The notes under the pieces are model-generated. The model was given only the letters and a program-made list of their open reading frames with translations, was not told the DNA's origin and did no database searches. From NCBI GenBank assembly GCA_019694575.1, contig JAIBBR010000003.1, positions 27,463-91,462 on the forward strand: 64,000 nt of DNA, written 5' to 3'. This document shows, piece by piece, positions 49,703 to 57,323 of this stretch (its first letter is position 1; every line of letters starts with the position of its first letter). The position numbers and the translations under genes were made by a program. This DNA is from Myxococcaceae bacterium. Lineage in GTDB: Bacteria > Myxococcota > Myxococcia > Myxococcales > Myxococcaceae.

Positions 49703-50443
49703 TTAAAACCCAACCCGGCGCATGGCGAAGCGCGGCAACGCCTTTATCGCCGTCATCACCAGCCGCCAAATCGGCGGCACGTAGACAACGGGCGTGCCCT
49801 CATCAATCGCTTGCAGCACCACCGCGGCGACCTCGTCGGGCTCACCCGCGAACGGAGGCGCCTTTAGCCCGTCAGTCATGCCCGTGCGCACGAAGCCAGG
49901 TTTCACACACACTGTCTTCAAGCCCTGCTGACGAAACTTGTGGTCCAACCCTTCGAGGTAATGCGAAAGCCCCGCCTTCGCCGCGCCGTACAACACCACC
50001 GGCTTGCGGCCGCGGTCACCCGCGACTGACGAGAACACGCACAAGGTGCCTTTGCCTTTGCCGAGCAGCTTTTTGCGCGCCTCTTCGCAGAACACGATGG
50101 TGTTGGCGAAATCGACGGTGAGCAGCTTCTGCGTCAGCGCGGCGTCGTCTTCGAGCTTGTCTTGGGTAGCGAACACCGCCGCCGTCACCACCACCACGTC
50201 TAACCCGCCCATCGCGTGGTCCGCCGCTTCGAGCGCGGGGCCAAATTGTGCTGTCTTCTCTAAGTCGCACACCGCCGAGTGCACCTGAGTGCCTGGCGTG
50301 GCCCGCGCGCTCAAGTCAGCCACGCTGCGCGAAAGCTCTTCGCCGTCACGGCCGAGCACCGTCACCCAGTCACCCCGCTCGACCATGCGCCGCGCCAAAG
50401 CCCGGCCCATGCCGCGCGTTCCTCCCAACACGGCTGCCTTCAT
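49703..50443 (-). CDS. Short-chain dehydrogenase, DprE2-like
   Basis: 246 residues. NAD(P) Rossmann motif AAVLGGTRGMGRALARRM, catalytic Tyr/Lys in VLYGAAKAGLSHY with Ser in SSVAGDRG, as in classical SDRs. The ATG overlaps the stop of the upstream FAD oxidase gene by 4 bases (ATGA). In actinobacteria DprE1 (oxidase) and DprE2 (SDR) together epimerise decaprenyl-phosphoryl ribose to arabinose; the same gene order and coupling are seen here, so this is the likely reductase partner. Confidence 0.85.
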   Translation of the reverse strand: MKAAVLGGTRGMGRALARRMVERGDWVTVLGRDGEELSRSVADLSARATPGTQVHSAVCDLEKTAQFGPALEAADHAMGGLDVVVVTAAVFATQDKLEDDAALTQKLLTVDFANTIVFCEEARKKLLGKGKGTLCVFSSVAGDRGRKPVVLYGAAKAGLSHYLEGLDHKFRQQGLKTVCVKPGFVRTGMTDGLKAPPFAGEPDEVAAVVLQAIDEGTPVVYVPPIWRLVMTAIKALPRFAMRRVGF

Positions 50444-51783
50444 GGAGGGTCTCCCAACAAACGAATCGACTGCGCGCTCTTGAACTTGAACGTGGGGTCC
50501 CACTTTTGGCGCACGCGTTGAAACTCGGCCAAGCGCGGCTCCATTTTTTCGAAGTCTTCTTTGCGGGTGAAAGCGTCTTTCGCCAAGTACATGCGGCCCT
50601 TTTCGGCGATGACGAAGGCATTCAAGTCGTCAATCAGCGCCTGGGTGTTGTCGCGCACCGCGATGTCGAGCGCAATCGACATGCCCTTCATGGGAAAGCT
50701 GAGCAGCCCCTTGCCTTGGGGGCCGCAGTCTTTGATGACGCACAGAAACGAAGCGCCACCGCGCCGGGTAAGTACTTCTAAAAAACGCCTCGCCGCGCCT
50801 TCGCCTGCGCTCTCGGGCAATACGCACTGGTACTGGGTGAAGCCCCGCGGGCCGTACGCACGGTTCCAGTCGCGCACGAAATCGAGCGGGTAGAAAAAGC
50901 TGAACGGGTCGACAATGCGCTCGTGCTTCTTTCGAAAGTGCTTCCAGTAATAGCCAAAGTTGAATGCCTGCACCGTTTGCCGGCCGAGCAAAAATTGCGG
51001 CGCGGTGAAGGGGAACACCAGGTTCGGCAGCGGGCGGGGAAAATGCTGCGGCGCTTGTGCCGGGTGTGCCCAACGGCCCTTCATCAAAATGCCGCGGCCC
51101 ATGTTCTTGCCGGTGGACAAACAATCGATCCACCCCACGGTCATCGGCCACTCGGGCGCGGCTTCTTTCAACTTGCGCACATAGGTGTCAACGTCGGGCA
51201 CGCGCTCGCTTTCCATCCAGATCCACGGGCTGGGAATACGCGCCATTTGAAATTCGACTTCGAGAATGTGGCCGGTGAGCCCCATGCCGCCCACCGTCGC
51301 CCAAAACAACTCGGGCTCTAAGTCGGGGCCGCATTCAAGCACTTGGCCTGAACCGACACGCATTTTGAGCCGCGTCACGTGTTGGCCAAAACACCCTTCG
51401 ACATGGTGATTTTTGCCATGCACGTCGGCCGCCACCATGCCGCCCAAAGTGACAAACTGCGTGCCCGGAGTAACCGGAGTAAAAAAGCCGCGCGGCAAAA
51501 AGGCCCGGTTCAATTCAGCCAGCGACAGGCCACATTCAGCGCGCAAAATACCGGTGCTCTCGTCGAACTTGAGCACCCGGTCGGCGAGCACGGTAGAAAC
51601 CACCACCGGTCGGCTGGGGGGCGGCAACGACGAATCGCCATAGCTGCGCGCCAGCCCCCGAAAGAGCGGCGCGTCCCACACTTGGGTGAGGTCTTCGGCA
51701 CGCACCTCACGCCCCGGCCCCGGCAAATTGCCCCAACCGCTGACCTGTGGCTCTGGCGAGTGACTCATGAGGTACTCGTACAT
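50440..51783 (-). CDS. FAD-dependent oxidase, DprE1-like
   Basis: 447-residue flavoprotein of the vanillyl-alcohol oxidase type. FAD segment FRGLARSYGDSSL, TPGTQFVTLGGMVAADVHGK followed by NHHVEGCFGQHV, and the substrate lysine in MYLAKDAF match DprE1, the decaprenylphosphoryl-ribose 2'-oxidase. At the position of the benzothiazinone target Cys of Mycobacterium tuberculosis DprE1 (context N-I-C-V-D) this protein has Ala (S-I-A-L-D). The start at 51783 has AGGTGG 9 bases upstream; ATG 51768 is an alternative. It is coupled to the SDR gene. Confidence 0.85.
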   Translation of the reverse strand: MYEYLMSHSPEPQVSGWGNLPGPGREVRAEDLTQVWDAPLFRGLARSYGDSSLPPPSRPVVVSTVLADRVLKFDESTGILRAECGLSLAELNRAFLPRGFFTPVTPGTQFVTLGGMVAADVHGKNHHVEGCFGQHVTRLKMRVGSGQVLECGPDLEPELFWATVGGMGLTGHILEVEFQMARIPSPWIWMESERVPDVDTYVRKLKEAAPEWPMTVGWIDCLSTGKNMGRGILMKGRWAHPAQAPQHFPRPLPNLVFPFTAPQFLLGRQTVQAFNFGYYWKHFRKKHERIVDPFSFFYPLDFVRDWNRAYGPRGFTQYQCVLPESAGEGAARRFLEVLTRRGGASFLCVIKDCGPQGKGLLSFPMKGMSIALDIAVRDNTQALIDDLNAFVIAEKGRMYLAKDAFTRKEDFEKMEPRLAEFQRVRQKWDPTFKFKSAQSIRLLGDPP

Positions 51784-51803
51784 AAGAACAGCCCACCTGA
51801 AAA

Positions 51804-51831
51804 GGTGTCAGACTTTACATGTTGTCGTTCG
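51804..51831. repeat. 28-bp copy of the GGTGTCAGACTTT element end
   Basis: These 28 bases match the reverse complement of 32756-32783 with one mismatch, beginning GGTGTCAGACTTTA and ending GTTGTCGTTCG. It lies in the 120-base gap between the DprE1-like start and the DUF1571 gene. No second inverted end is seen within 100 bases, so it is a half-element or a solo end. Confidence 0.6.
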
Positions 51832-51903
51832 TTGGCAGCGCACGGTTACAGTCTCAGCAAACAAATGCCTCTCGCAATCGCCGGTGCGACTAGAATCAAG
51901 CGC

Positions 51904-52722
51904 ATGCGGGGTTTGGCAGCTTTGCTGCTCAGCGCGGTGGTCGGAGCGGGGCCTGTCGATGAACCTCCCGCGCCCCTTGTCGAGCCTCCGCTCACCGGCG
52001 GAGCGCTGCTGTTGCTACCCACGCCCCAGCGTCGGGCGGAGCTGGCGCACCTGTCTCGCGCTGAACTGAGCACCCTTTTTCAAGGCACCCCGCCGCCTTC
52101 TTTGGTGACGATGTGCCAGCGCGGGCTGACCGAATTGGGCACGTACTCGGTGCGCATGCAAAAGAGCGAGCGCGTGAGCCAAGGCGGCATCGAGCGGCAA
52201 GACATCGACCTCACGGTGCGCCCCGAGCCGCTGGCGATTCGCGGCGAGTTCGGTGAAGGGCCCGCGCAAGGGCGGCGGTTGCTCTACAACAAGGCGCTTC
52301 GCCCCGAAGCGATTCGCATCAAGGAGCGCGGCTTTTTTGGCGTGTTCGGCGGCGTCTGGCTGGACCTGAACTCAGACGTGATGCGCAAACAAAGCAGCCG
52401 ACCGGCGACTGACTTGGGTTTTGCCGTGCCGGTGGCCCATGTGGTTCACGACTTCGCGGCAGTGGCGAATTTCAAAGGGGCCCACAACGACATCGACGGC
52501 TTTGACGCGCAAGGGCGGTTATGTGTGCGCACGCGCGCTCCGGTAGAAGCGAAGCTCTTCGCGCCCGACATGCGCATTTGCTTCGACTTGTACTGGGGCC
52601 TGCCGGTGCTGATTGAGTCGTTCGACAAGGCGGGGTTGGTAGAAAGCTTCGCCTTCGACAAGGTGCGGCCGCAGCAGAACCTGGCGCCGAGCTACTTCAC
52701 GCTCGAGGGCGCTGATTTGTAG
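51904..52722 (+). CDS. Exported DUF1571-like protein
   Basis: 272 residues. A signal peptide MRGLAALLLSAVVGAGPVDE is followed by a Pro-rich stretch and a DUF1571-like domain (YSVRMQKSERVSQGGIERQD, LTVRPEPLAIRGEFGEGPAQ, LCVRTRAPVEAKLFAPDMRI), a beta-rich fold related to LolA-type lipoprotein carriers. It probably resides in the periplasm. ATG 51904 gives the cleanest signal; the frame upstream overlaps the DprE1-like gene. Function unknown. Confidence 0.75.
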   Translation: MRGLAALLLSAVVGAGPVDEPPAPLVEPPLTGGALLLLPTPQRRAELAHLSRAELSTLFQGTPPPSLVTMCQRGLTELGTYSVRMQKSERVSQGGIERQDIDLTVRPEPLAIRGEFGEGPAQGRRLLYNKALRPEAIRIKERGFFGVFGGVWLDLNSDVMRKQSSRPATDLGFAVPVAHVVHDFAAVANFKGAHNDIDGFDAQGRLCVRTRAPVEAKLFAPDMRICFDLYWGLPVLIESFDKAGLVESFAFDKVRPQQNLAPSYFTLEGADL

Positions 52723-52733
52723 ACGCCCACTGG

Positions 52734-55700
52734 CTATTCAGCCCGAAACAGCTCGGCCACGTCAGACTCAGTGAGCATTTTGCCCACTTCTTCGTCGGTG
52801 CCAAGCAGACCCGCGGCGAGCTCCCGCTTGCGTCGCTGCAGAGCGAGAATCTTCTCTTCCACCGTGCCCTTGGTAATTAACTTGTAGCTGAACACCGCGC
52901 GCGTCTGGCCAATGCGGTGGGTACGGTCGGTGGCTTGATCTTCGACCGCCGGGTTCCACCAGGGATCATAATGAATCACGTAATCAGCCGCGGTGAGGTT
53001 CAAGCCGGTGCCACCCGCTTTCAAACTAATGAAAAACAGCGGCGGGCCGTCGGGCGCGTTGAATTGATCAACCTTGCCCATGCGGTCTTTGGTGCGGCCA
53101 TCGAGGTACATGTACTTCAGCTTTTTCTCGTCAGCCTGCTGCTTGAGCAGCTCGAGCATTTCGGTGAATTGGCTGAACACCAGCGCGCGGTGCCCTTCGG
53201 CGATGAGATCGTCGCACAGCTCGCCAAAGCGCTCTAACTTGGCAGAAGGCGCATTGACGGTGCCCGCCGGCATCTTCAGCAAGCGGGGGTCGCAGCACAC
53301 TTGGCGCATGCGCATGAGCGCGGTGAGAATCGACACGCGTGAACGGTTGAAGCCCACCTTCTCGATGGTGTCGTAAACCTTGCGCCGGCTCTCTTCGAGC
53401 ACCTCGCGATAGAGCGCCGCTTGCACGTCGTCCATCTCGCAGTAGGTGACCATCTCTGTTTTCGGAGGCAAGTCTTTCGCCACTTCGGTCTTCAAGCGCC
53501 GCAAAATGAAGGGGTGAATGCGCCGCTTCAAACGGTCACGCACGCCCATGTCGCCTTGCACCATGATCGGGTGCTCGAAACGATCATGAAACGTGCCCGA
53601 ATCGCCCAAGAAACCGGGCATCAAAAAGTCGAACAAGCTCCACAGCTCAGTGAGGCGGTTTTCGAGCGGTGTACCGGTGAGCGCCAGGCGCGTGTCTGAC
53701 GGCAAGCTCTTACAGGCCTGCGCGGTGGCCGAATCGGCGTTTTTGATGTTCTGCGCTTCGTCCAACACAATCGCGCGGAACTCGACTTTTTTCAGCTCGG
53801 AGAGGTCGCGGCGCACCAATGCGTACGAAGTCAACACCACGTCGACTTGCCCCAGCTTTTCGGCGTTTTCTTTGCGGTCTGCGCCGTGCCACACCACGCG
53901 GGTCAGCTCGGGAGCAAAACGCTCGAGCTCGCGCTCCCAGTTCACCAGCACGCTGGTGGGCGCCACCACCAACACCGGCTTGGCCCCTTCTTCTTGCCGC
54001 GTCTTCAGCAGCAATGAAATCGCCTGAATGGTTTTGCCCAAACCCATGTCGTCGGCGAGCACACCCGACAGCCCGTGCTTGTGAAGAAACCACAGCCACG
54101 CCAAACCCGCTTCTTGGTAATGGCGCAACGTGCCCTGCAACCCTTCGGGCGCTTTCACCGGCGGAATGCCGTCAATCTCTTTGAGCTCGTTCAGCGCGCG
54201 GCGCGCCTTGGCGTCGATTTCGACTTCGCCCAGCGCTCCAAGCAAGTCGAGCGCCGGCGCGTGAAACAGCGGCAGCTTGGTGGTCTTCTTGCCGGGCAGC
54301 GCGCCTGCTTCTTCAAGCAGGTCGGCGGCGGCCTTCAGCTCGGTCAAGTCAGCTTCGGCGAAGGTGCCGTCTTTGAGCGGAATGTAACGGCGGCCAGAAT
54401 TGAGCCACAACCGCACCGCGCCCAGGTCGACCGTTTGGTCTTCGCTCGCGAAGTCAGCCTCGAGCTCGAACCAATTCACCCCGCTCATGTTCACCCGCAC
54501 CCGCGGCTTCATCTTCGCGCGCACGCGAACTTTGGGAGCCGTGGCGGCGAAAGTCTCCCAGTCTGCCGGGAGCGATTTCACGCCCTTCGACCAGAACTCG
54601 AGCGCCGCGTCTTGTTGCGCAACGTACGTTTGCGCGTTGGCATCGAAACGAAAGCCCTGCTCTACCAGTTGCTGGCCGGCGGCACGCTCTTTGGCTTCGT
54701 GGCGCAAATAGAGCTTGCGCTCGGTTGAAGGGCCACCCGTGGCGTAGCCTAAGTGCTGCGCGGTAGGTGAAACGGCGACCGTGACTGACGAGCCATATTT
54801 CGCAGCCAAACGCGCGGTGACTTTGTCAGCGGTGCCTTCGAGCGTGAGCACCAGCTTCGGTTCTACCGCGTCTTCGACTTCGAGCCCTTCGGCTTTCAGC
54901 CCCATGCGAAAACGAGGCAAGTGCGCGGCGAAGAACGAGAGAATGCGATCAACTTGCGAGCTGGGAAACACCATCGTCGGCTCGAGCAGCCACTTGCGCA
55001 GCATGCGGGGAGGAAAGTCAGGCTCGAGCGTGAAGAGCCGCTGTCCAACGAGCACATGGGTCTGCCGACCGGGAAGAACAATGGCCTCTTTGAGCGACAA
55101 CACGCCGCCATCGGGCAGCTGCAAGTCGACCCGGGCATAGGCTCCGTCGGGCTTGTTCTCGAGGCGAATCACCGGGCGCGCGGGCTCTTCTTCGAACTGC
55201 ATCGCGGTGCCACGGTAGACCACCCGTCGCGCCTTCATGAAGGGCAGCAGGTTGCTTAAGTCTTCGTCAGAAAGAACGATGCGGCTGTCGTAGCGAACTT
55301 CGAAGCGGCCGAGTTCCAAAAAGACGCGCTCATCGGCTGGGGCAATGCGTGTGCCGGCCGAGAGCATGCGTTTGACTTGCACCGGGCCCTGCGCGGGCGC
55401 GTCGATGCGGCGCACGTCCATCACCCAGTGGCGCGCGTGGCCTCCCGCGGCTGAGGGAGTCACCCGGTATTGAAATTCGACGTCGGGCAGCGCTGAGAGG
55501 CCAAGCCAGTTTTCGAGCTTGGCCAGCGCGGGCAAGGCGGCATTTTCCGCGGTGGCCGCAGGAGCAGGCACCAGCGCAGCAGTCACCCCGGTCGCTGAAT
55601 CAGCGGCCGGCTCTACGGGGGTCGGGGCCGCCGCCGCGTTGGCAGCTGCGCCGTTGGCGCGCAGACGGGCGAGATACACCAGTGCCACGGCAACCACATG

Positions 55701-56000
55701 CTTGCAGTGAGGGCCGTACTTGCCCCACGACTCGCAGTTGCATTGCGAGAGAACGCCAGGGGTGCCGGGTTTGACCTCAACGTCGTAGCGCTTGGCGTCA
55801 GACCCGAGCACTTTGGCTTTGAGCGCGTTGCCGCCCAGCGCCATGAGCGAGACGCGACGCCCCTCGGCGTAGTCACGGCCCTTTTTGAAGGTCATCGGCT
55901 GCACTTCGCTTTTTAAGGAGCGAAGCCAAAGGCCGTCGTCAAAGCTCAAGTCTGTCTCTTGGATATCTTGGGTGTCTGGCACGGGGAGGTGGGGCGCCAT
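52734..56000 (-). CDS. SNF2 helicase with N-terminal SWIM zinc finger
   Basis: 1088 residues. A SWIM zinc finger lies near residue 85-105 (CNCESWGKYGPHCKH, the C-x-C-x(n)-C-x-H pattern), followed by an Ala/Pro-rich linker, a beta-rich domain, and the SF2 core: LADDMGLGKTIQAISLLL (Walker A), IVLDEAQNIKN (DEAQ), GGTGLNLTAAD and DRTHRIGQTR (arginine region). It is a second enzyme of the same class as the gene at 1-2622, here with the SWIM DNA- or protein-binding module. Start ATG 56000 is divergent from slyX with about 36 bases between. Biological role unknown; DNA translocase activity is inferred. Confidence 0.92.
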   Translation of the reverse strand: MAPHLPVPDTQDIQETDLSFDDGLWLRSLKSEVQPMTFKKGRDYAEGRRVSLMALGGNALKAKVLGSDAKRYDVEVKPGTPGVLSQCNCESWGKYGPHCKHVVAVALVYLARLRANGAAANAAAAPTPVEPAADSATGVTAALVPAPAATAENAALPALAKLENWLGLSALPDVEFQYRVTPSAAGGHARHWVMDVRRIDAPAQGPVQVKRMLSAGTRIAPADERVFLELGRFEVRYDSRIVLSDEDLSNLLPFMKARRVVYRGTAMQFEEEPARPVIRLENKPDGAYARVDLQLPDGGVLSLKEAIVLPGRQTHVLVGQRLFTLEPDFPPRMLRKWLLEPTMVFPSSQVDRILSFFAAHLPRFRMGLKAEGLEVEDAVEPKLVLTLEGTADKVTARLAAKYGSSVTVAVSPTAQHLGYATGGPSTERKLYLRHEAKERAAGQQLVEQGFRFDANAQTYVAQQDAALEFWSKGVKSLPADWETFAATAPKVRVRAKMKPRVRVNMSGVNWFELEADFASEDQTVDLGAVRLWLNSGRRYIPLKDGTFAEADLTELKAAADLLEEAGALPGKKTTKLPLFHAPALDLLGALGEVEIDAKARRALNELKEIDGIPPVKAPEGLQGTLRHYQEAGLAWLWFLHKHGLSGVLADDMGLGKTIQAISLLLKTRQEEGAKPVLVVAPTSVLVNWERELERFAPELTRVVWHGADRKENAEKLGQVDVVLTSYALVRRDLSELKKVEFRAIVLDEAQNIKNADSATAQACKSLPSDTRLALTGTPLENRLTELWSLFDFLMPGFLGDSGTFHDRFEHPIMVQGDMGVRDRLKRRIHPFILRRLKTEVAKDLPPKTEMVTYCEMDDVQAALYREVLEESRRKVYDTIEKVGFNRSRVSILTALMRMRQVCCDPRLLKMPAGTVNAPSAKLERFGELCDDLIAEGHRALVFSQFTEMLELLKQQADEKKLKYMYLDGRTKDRMGKVDQFNAPDGPPLFFISLKAGGTGLNLTAADYVIHYDPWWNPAVEDQATDRTHRIGQTRAVFSYKLITKGTVEEKILALQRRKRELAAGLLGTDEEVGKMLTESDVAELFRAE

Positions 56001-56036
56001 ACCACAAACAAGGGCATTTAGATAAGAGCGGCTTCC

Positions 56037-56234
56037 ATGGAAGAGCGGCTCAATGAGTTAGAATTGAGATTTACCGAGCAACAGGCGCTGTTGCAGGAGC
56101 TTTCGGACCTTATTTATCGCCAAAGCCGAGAAATCGACATGTTACGAGCTTCGGTGGGGTTGCTGCAGAAGAAGGTTTCGGCTGAGCCCGGCATGGTCGA
56201 TGCGACCGAGAAGGAAAGGCCGCCGCATTACTAG
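56037..56234 (+). CDS. slyX: SlyX-family coiled-coil protein
   Basis: 65 residues, a short coiled coil of SlyX type (MEERLNELELRFTEQQALLQ followed by ELSDLIYRQSREIDMLR). SlyX proteins are small, conserved and of unknown function. ATG 56037 diverges from the SWIM-SNF2 gene. The stop is only 6 bases before the 104-bp repeat element, whose promoter effect on it is unknown. Confidence 0.85.
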   Translation: MEERLNELELRFTEQQALLQELSDLIYRQSREIDMLRASVGLLQKKVSAEPGMVDATEKERPPHY

Positions 56235-56239
56235 TGCTT

Positions 56240-56343
56240 GGTGCCAGATTTTCCAAAGTTCCAAAGTTTAAAATTCACCGCAATTGCGGACACTTATGTC
56301 TTAACGACAGGCAGGAGTTTGGAAATTTGGAAAGTCTGGCACC
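56240..56343. repeat. 104-bp element with 26-bp imperfect terminal inverted repeats
   Basis: The left end starts GGTGCCAGATTTTCCAAA and the reverse complement of the right end starts GGTGCCAGACTTTCCAAA; 24 of the first 26 bases agree. An inner perfect palindrome CCGCAATTGCGG lies at 56278-56289. The element is A/T-rich relative to the surrounding DNA, sits between slyX and the flavin-subunit gene, and its last base forms part of that gene's TAG stop. It resembles REPIN/MITE-type elements; no transposase gene is in the window. Confidence 0.75.
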
Positions 56344-57323
56344 TACTTCATCGCCTCAGCAAAGGCGCGGCGCACAAAAACGGGGATCATTTCGCGTCGC
56401 CAGCCGGTCTCAACGTTGATGTTGGTGAGCGGGTGGCACTGCCGGTGCGCGGCTTGCCCCAACTCAGCAATGGTGGCCGCATCGAGCGCCCTGCCCTGAA
56501 AACCTTCAAGCCGCTTCACCGTGTGCGGCTTCGAGCCGAGCGCAGAAATCACCATGCGCACCCACTCTAACTTGCCGTCAGCCTGCTGCTGCGCCGCGAC
56601 CGCCACACACAGCGACGGGTAGTCAATCGCCGCCCGAATGCGCAGCTTCTGGTAGCCAGTCACCAACCCCGCCCGCGGTATGGGAACGCGCACCTTCGTC
56701 AAAATCTCGTTCGGCTCGATGACGGTGTTGGCGACACCGTCAGCCACGTAGAACTCTTCGAGCGGTATCGCCCGGCGGCCATTGGGAGACGCCAGCTCGA
56801 CTGAAGCTCCCAGCGTGAGCAACACCGGCGCGGTGTCGTTCGAAGCAGCCGCGACACACTTCTGCCCGCCTTTCACGACGTGACAAACCGTGCCGTCTTT
56901 CTTCAGGCAGTACCCAAGCGCCTTTCGCCAGAAATGCGTCTGGTTGTAATAGACACAGCGCGTATCGAGGCAGAGGTTGCCCCCCAACGTGCCCATTTCG
57001 CGCAGCTGCGGGCCTGCAATCGCCGTCGCCGCTCGCGCCAGACTGGGAAAAAGCAGCGCCACGCGCGGGTTTCTCGCCAGGTCGGCGATGCTGGTCATCG
57101 CGCCGATGACGAGAAAGCCTCCTTCACCACGCACACCGTTGAGCTCTGAAATCTGCTTCAGCCCCACCACGTGCTCGGGCATGAAGAGCCGGTGCTTCAT
57201 GTTCGGCACCAAGTCAGTGCCCCCGGCAATCAACTTCACCTTGCCCGCGTGCTTCTGCAGCAACGCCAACGCATCGGCGAGCTCCATCGGCGCGTGGTAC
57301 TCAAAAGGAGGCAGCGTCAGCAT
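56343..57323 (-). CDS. Mo-hydroxylase FAD subunit with [4Fe-4S] loop (HcrB-like)
   Basis: 326 residues. The FAD-binding fold is seen in LIAGGTDLVPNMKHR and MGTLGGNLCLDTRC. Cys123, Cys139, Cys147 and Cys156 lie in an inserted loop (RCVYYNQTH, GYCLKK, TVCHVV, QKCVAAA) with spacing 16-8-9, which is the spacing I recall for the [4Fe-4S] ligands of 4-hydroxybenzoyl-CoA reductase beta. Most xanthine dehydrogenase flavin subunits lack this loop. Its start overlaps the Mo-subunit stop by one base (TAATG), so it is coupled. It would deliver electrons in a reductive or dehydroxylating reaction. Confidence 0.88.
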   Translation of the reverse strand: MLTLPPFEYHAPMELADALALLQKHAGKVKLIAGGTDLVPNMKHRLFMPEHVVGLKQISELNGVRGEGGFLVIGAMTSIADLARNPRVALLFPSLARAATAIAGPQLREMGTLGGNLCLDTRCVYYNQTHFWRKALGYCLKKDGTVCHVVKGGQKCVAAASNDTAPVLLTLGASVELASPNGRRAIPLEEFYVADGVANTVIEPNEILTKVRVPIPRAGLVTGYQKLRIRAAIDYPSLCVAVAAQQQADGKLEWVRMVISALGSKPHTVKRLEGFQGRALDAATIAELGQAAHRQCHPLTNINVETGWRREMIPVFVRRAFAEAMK

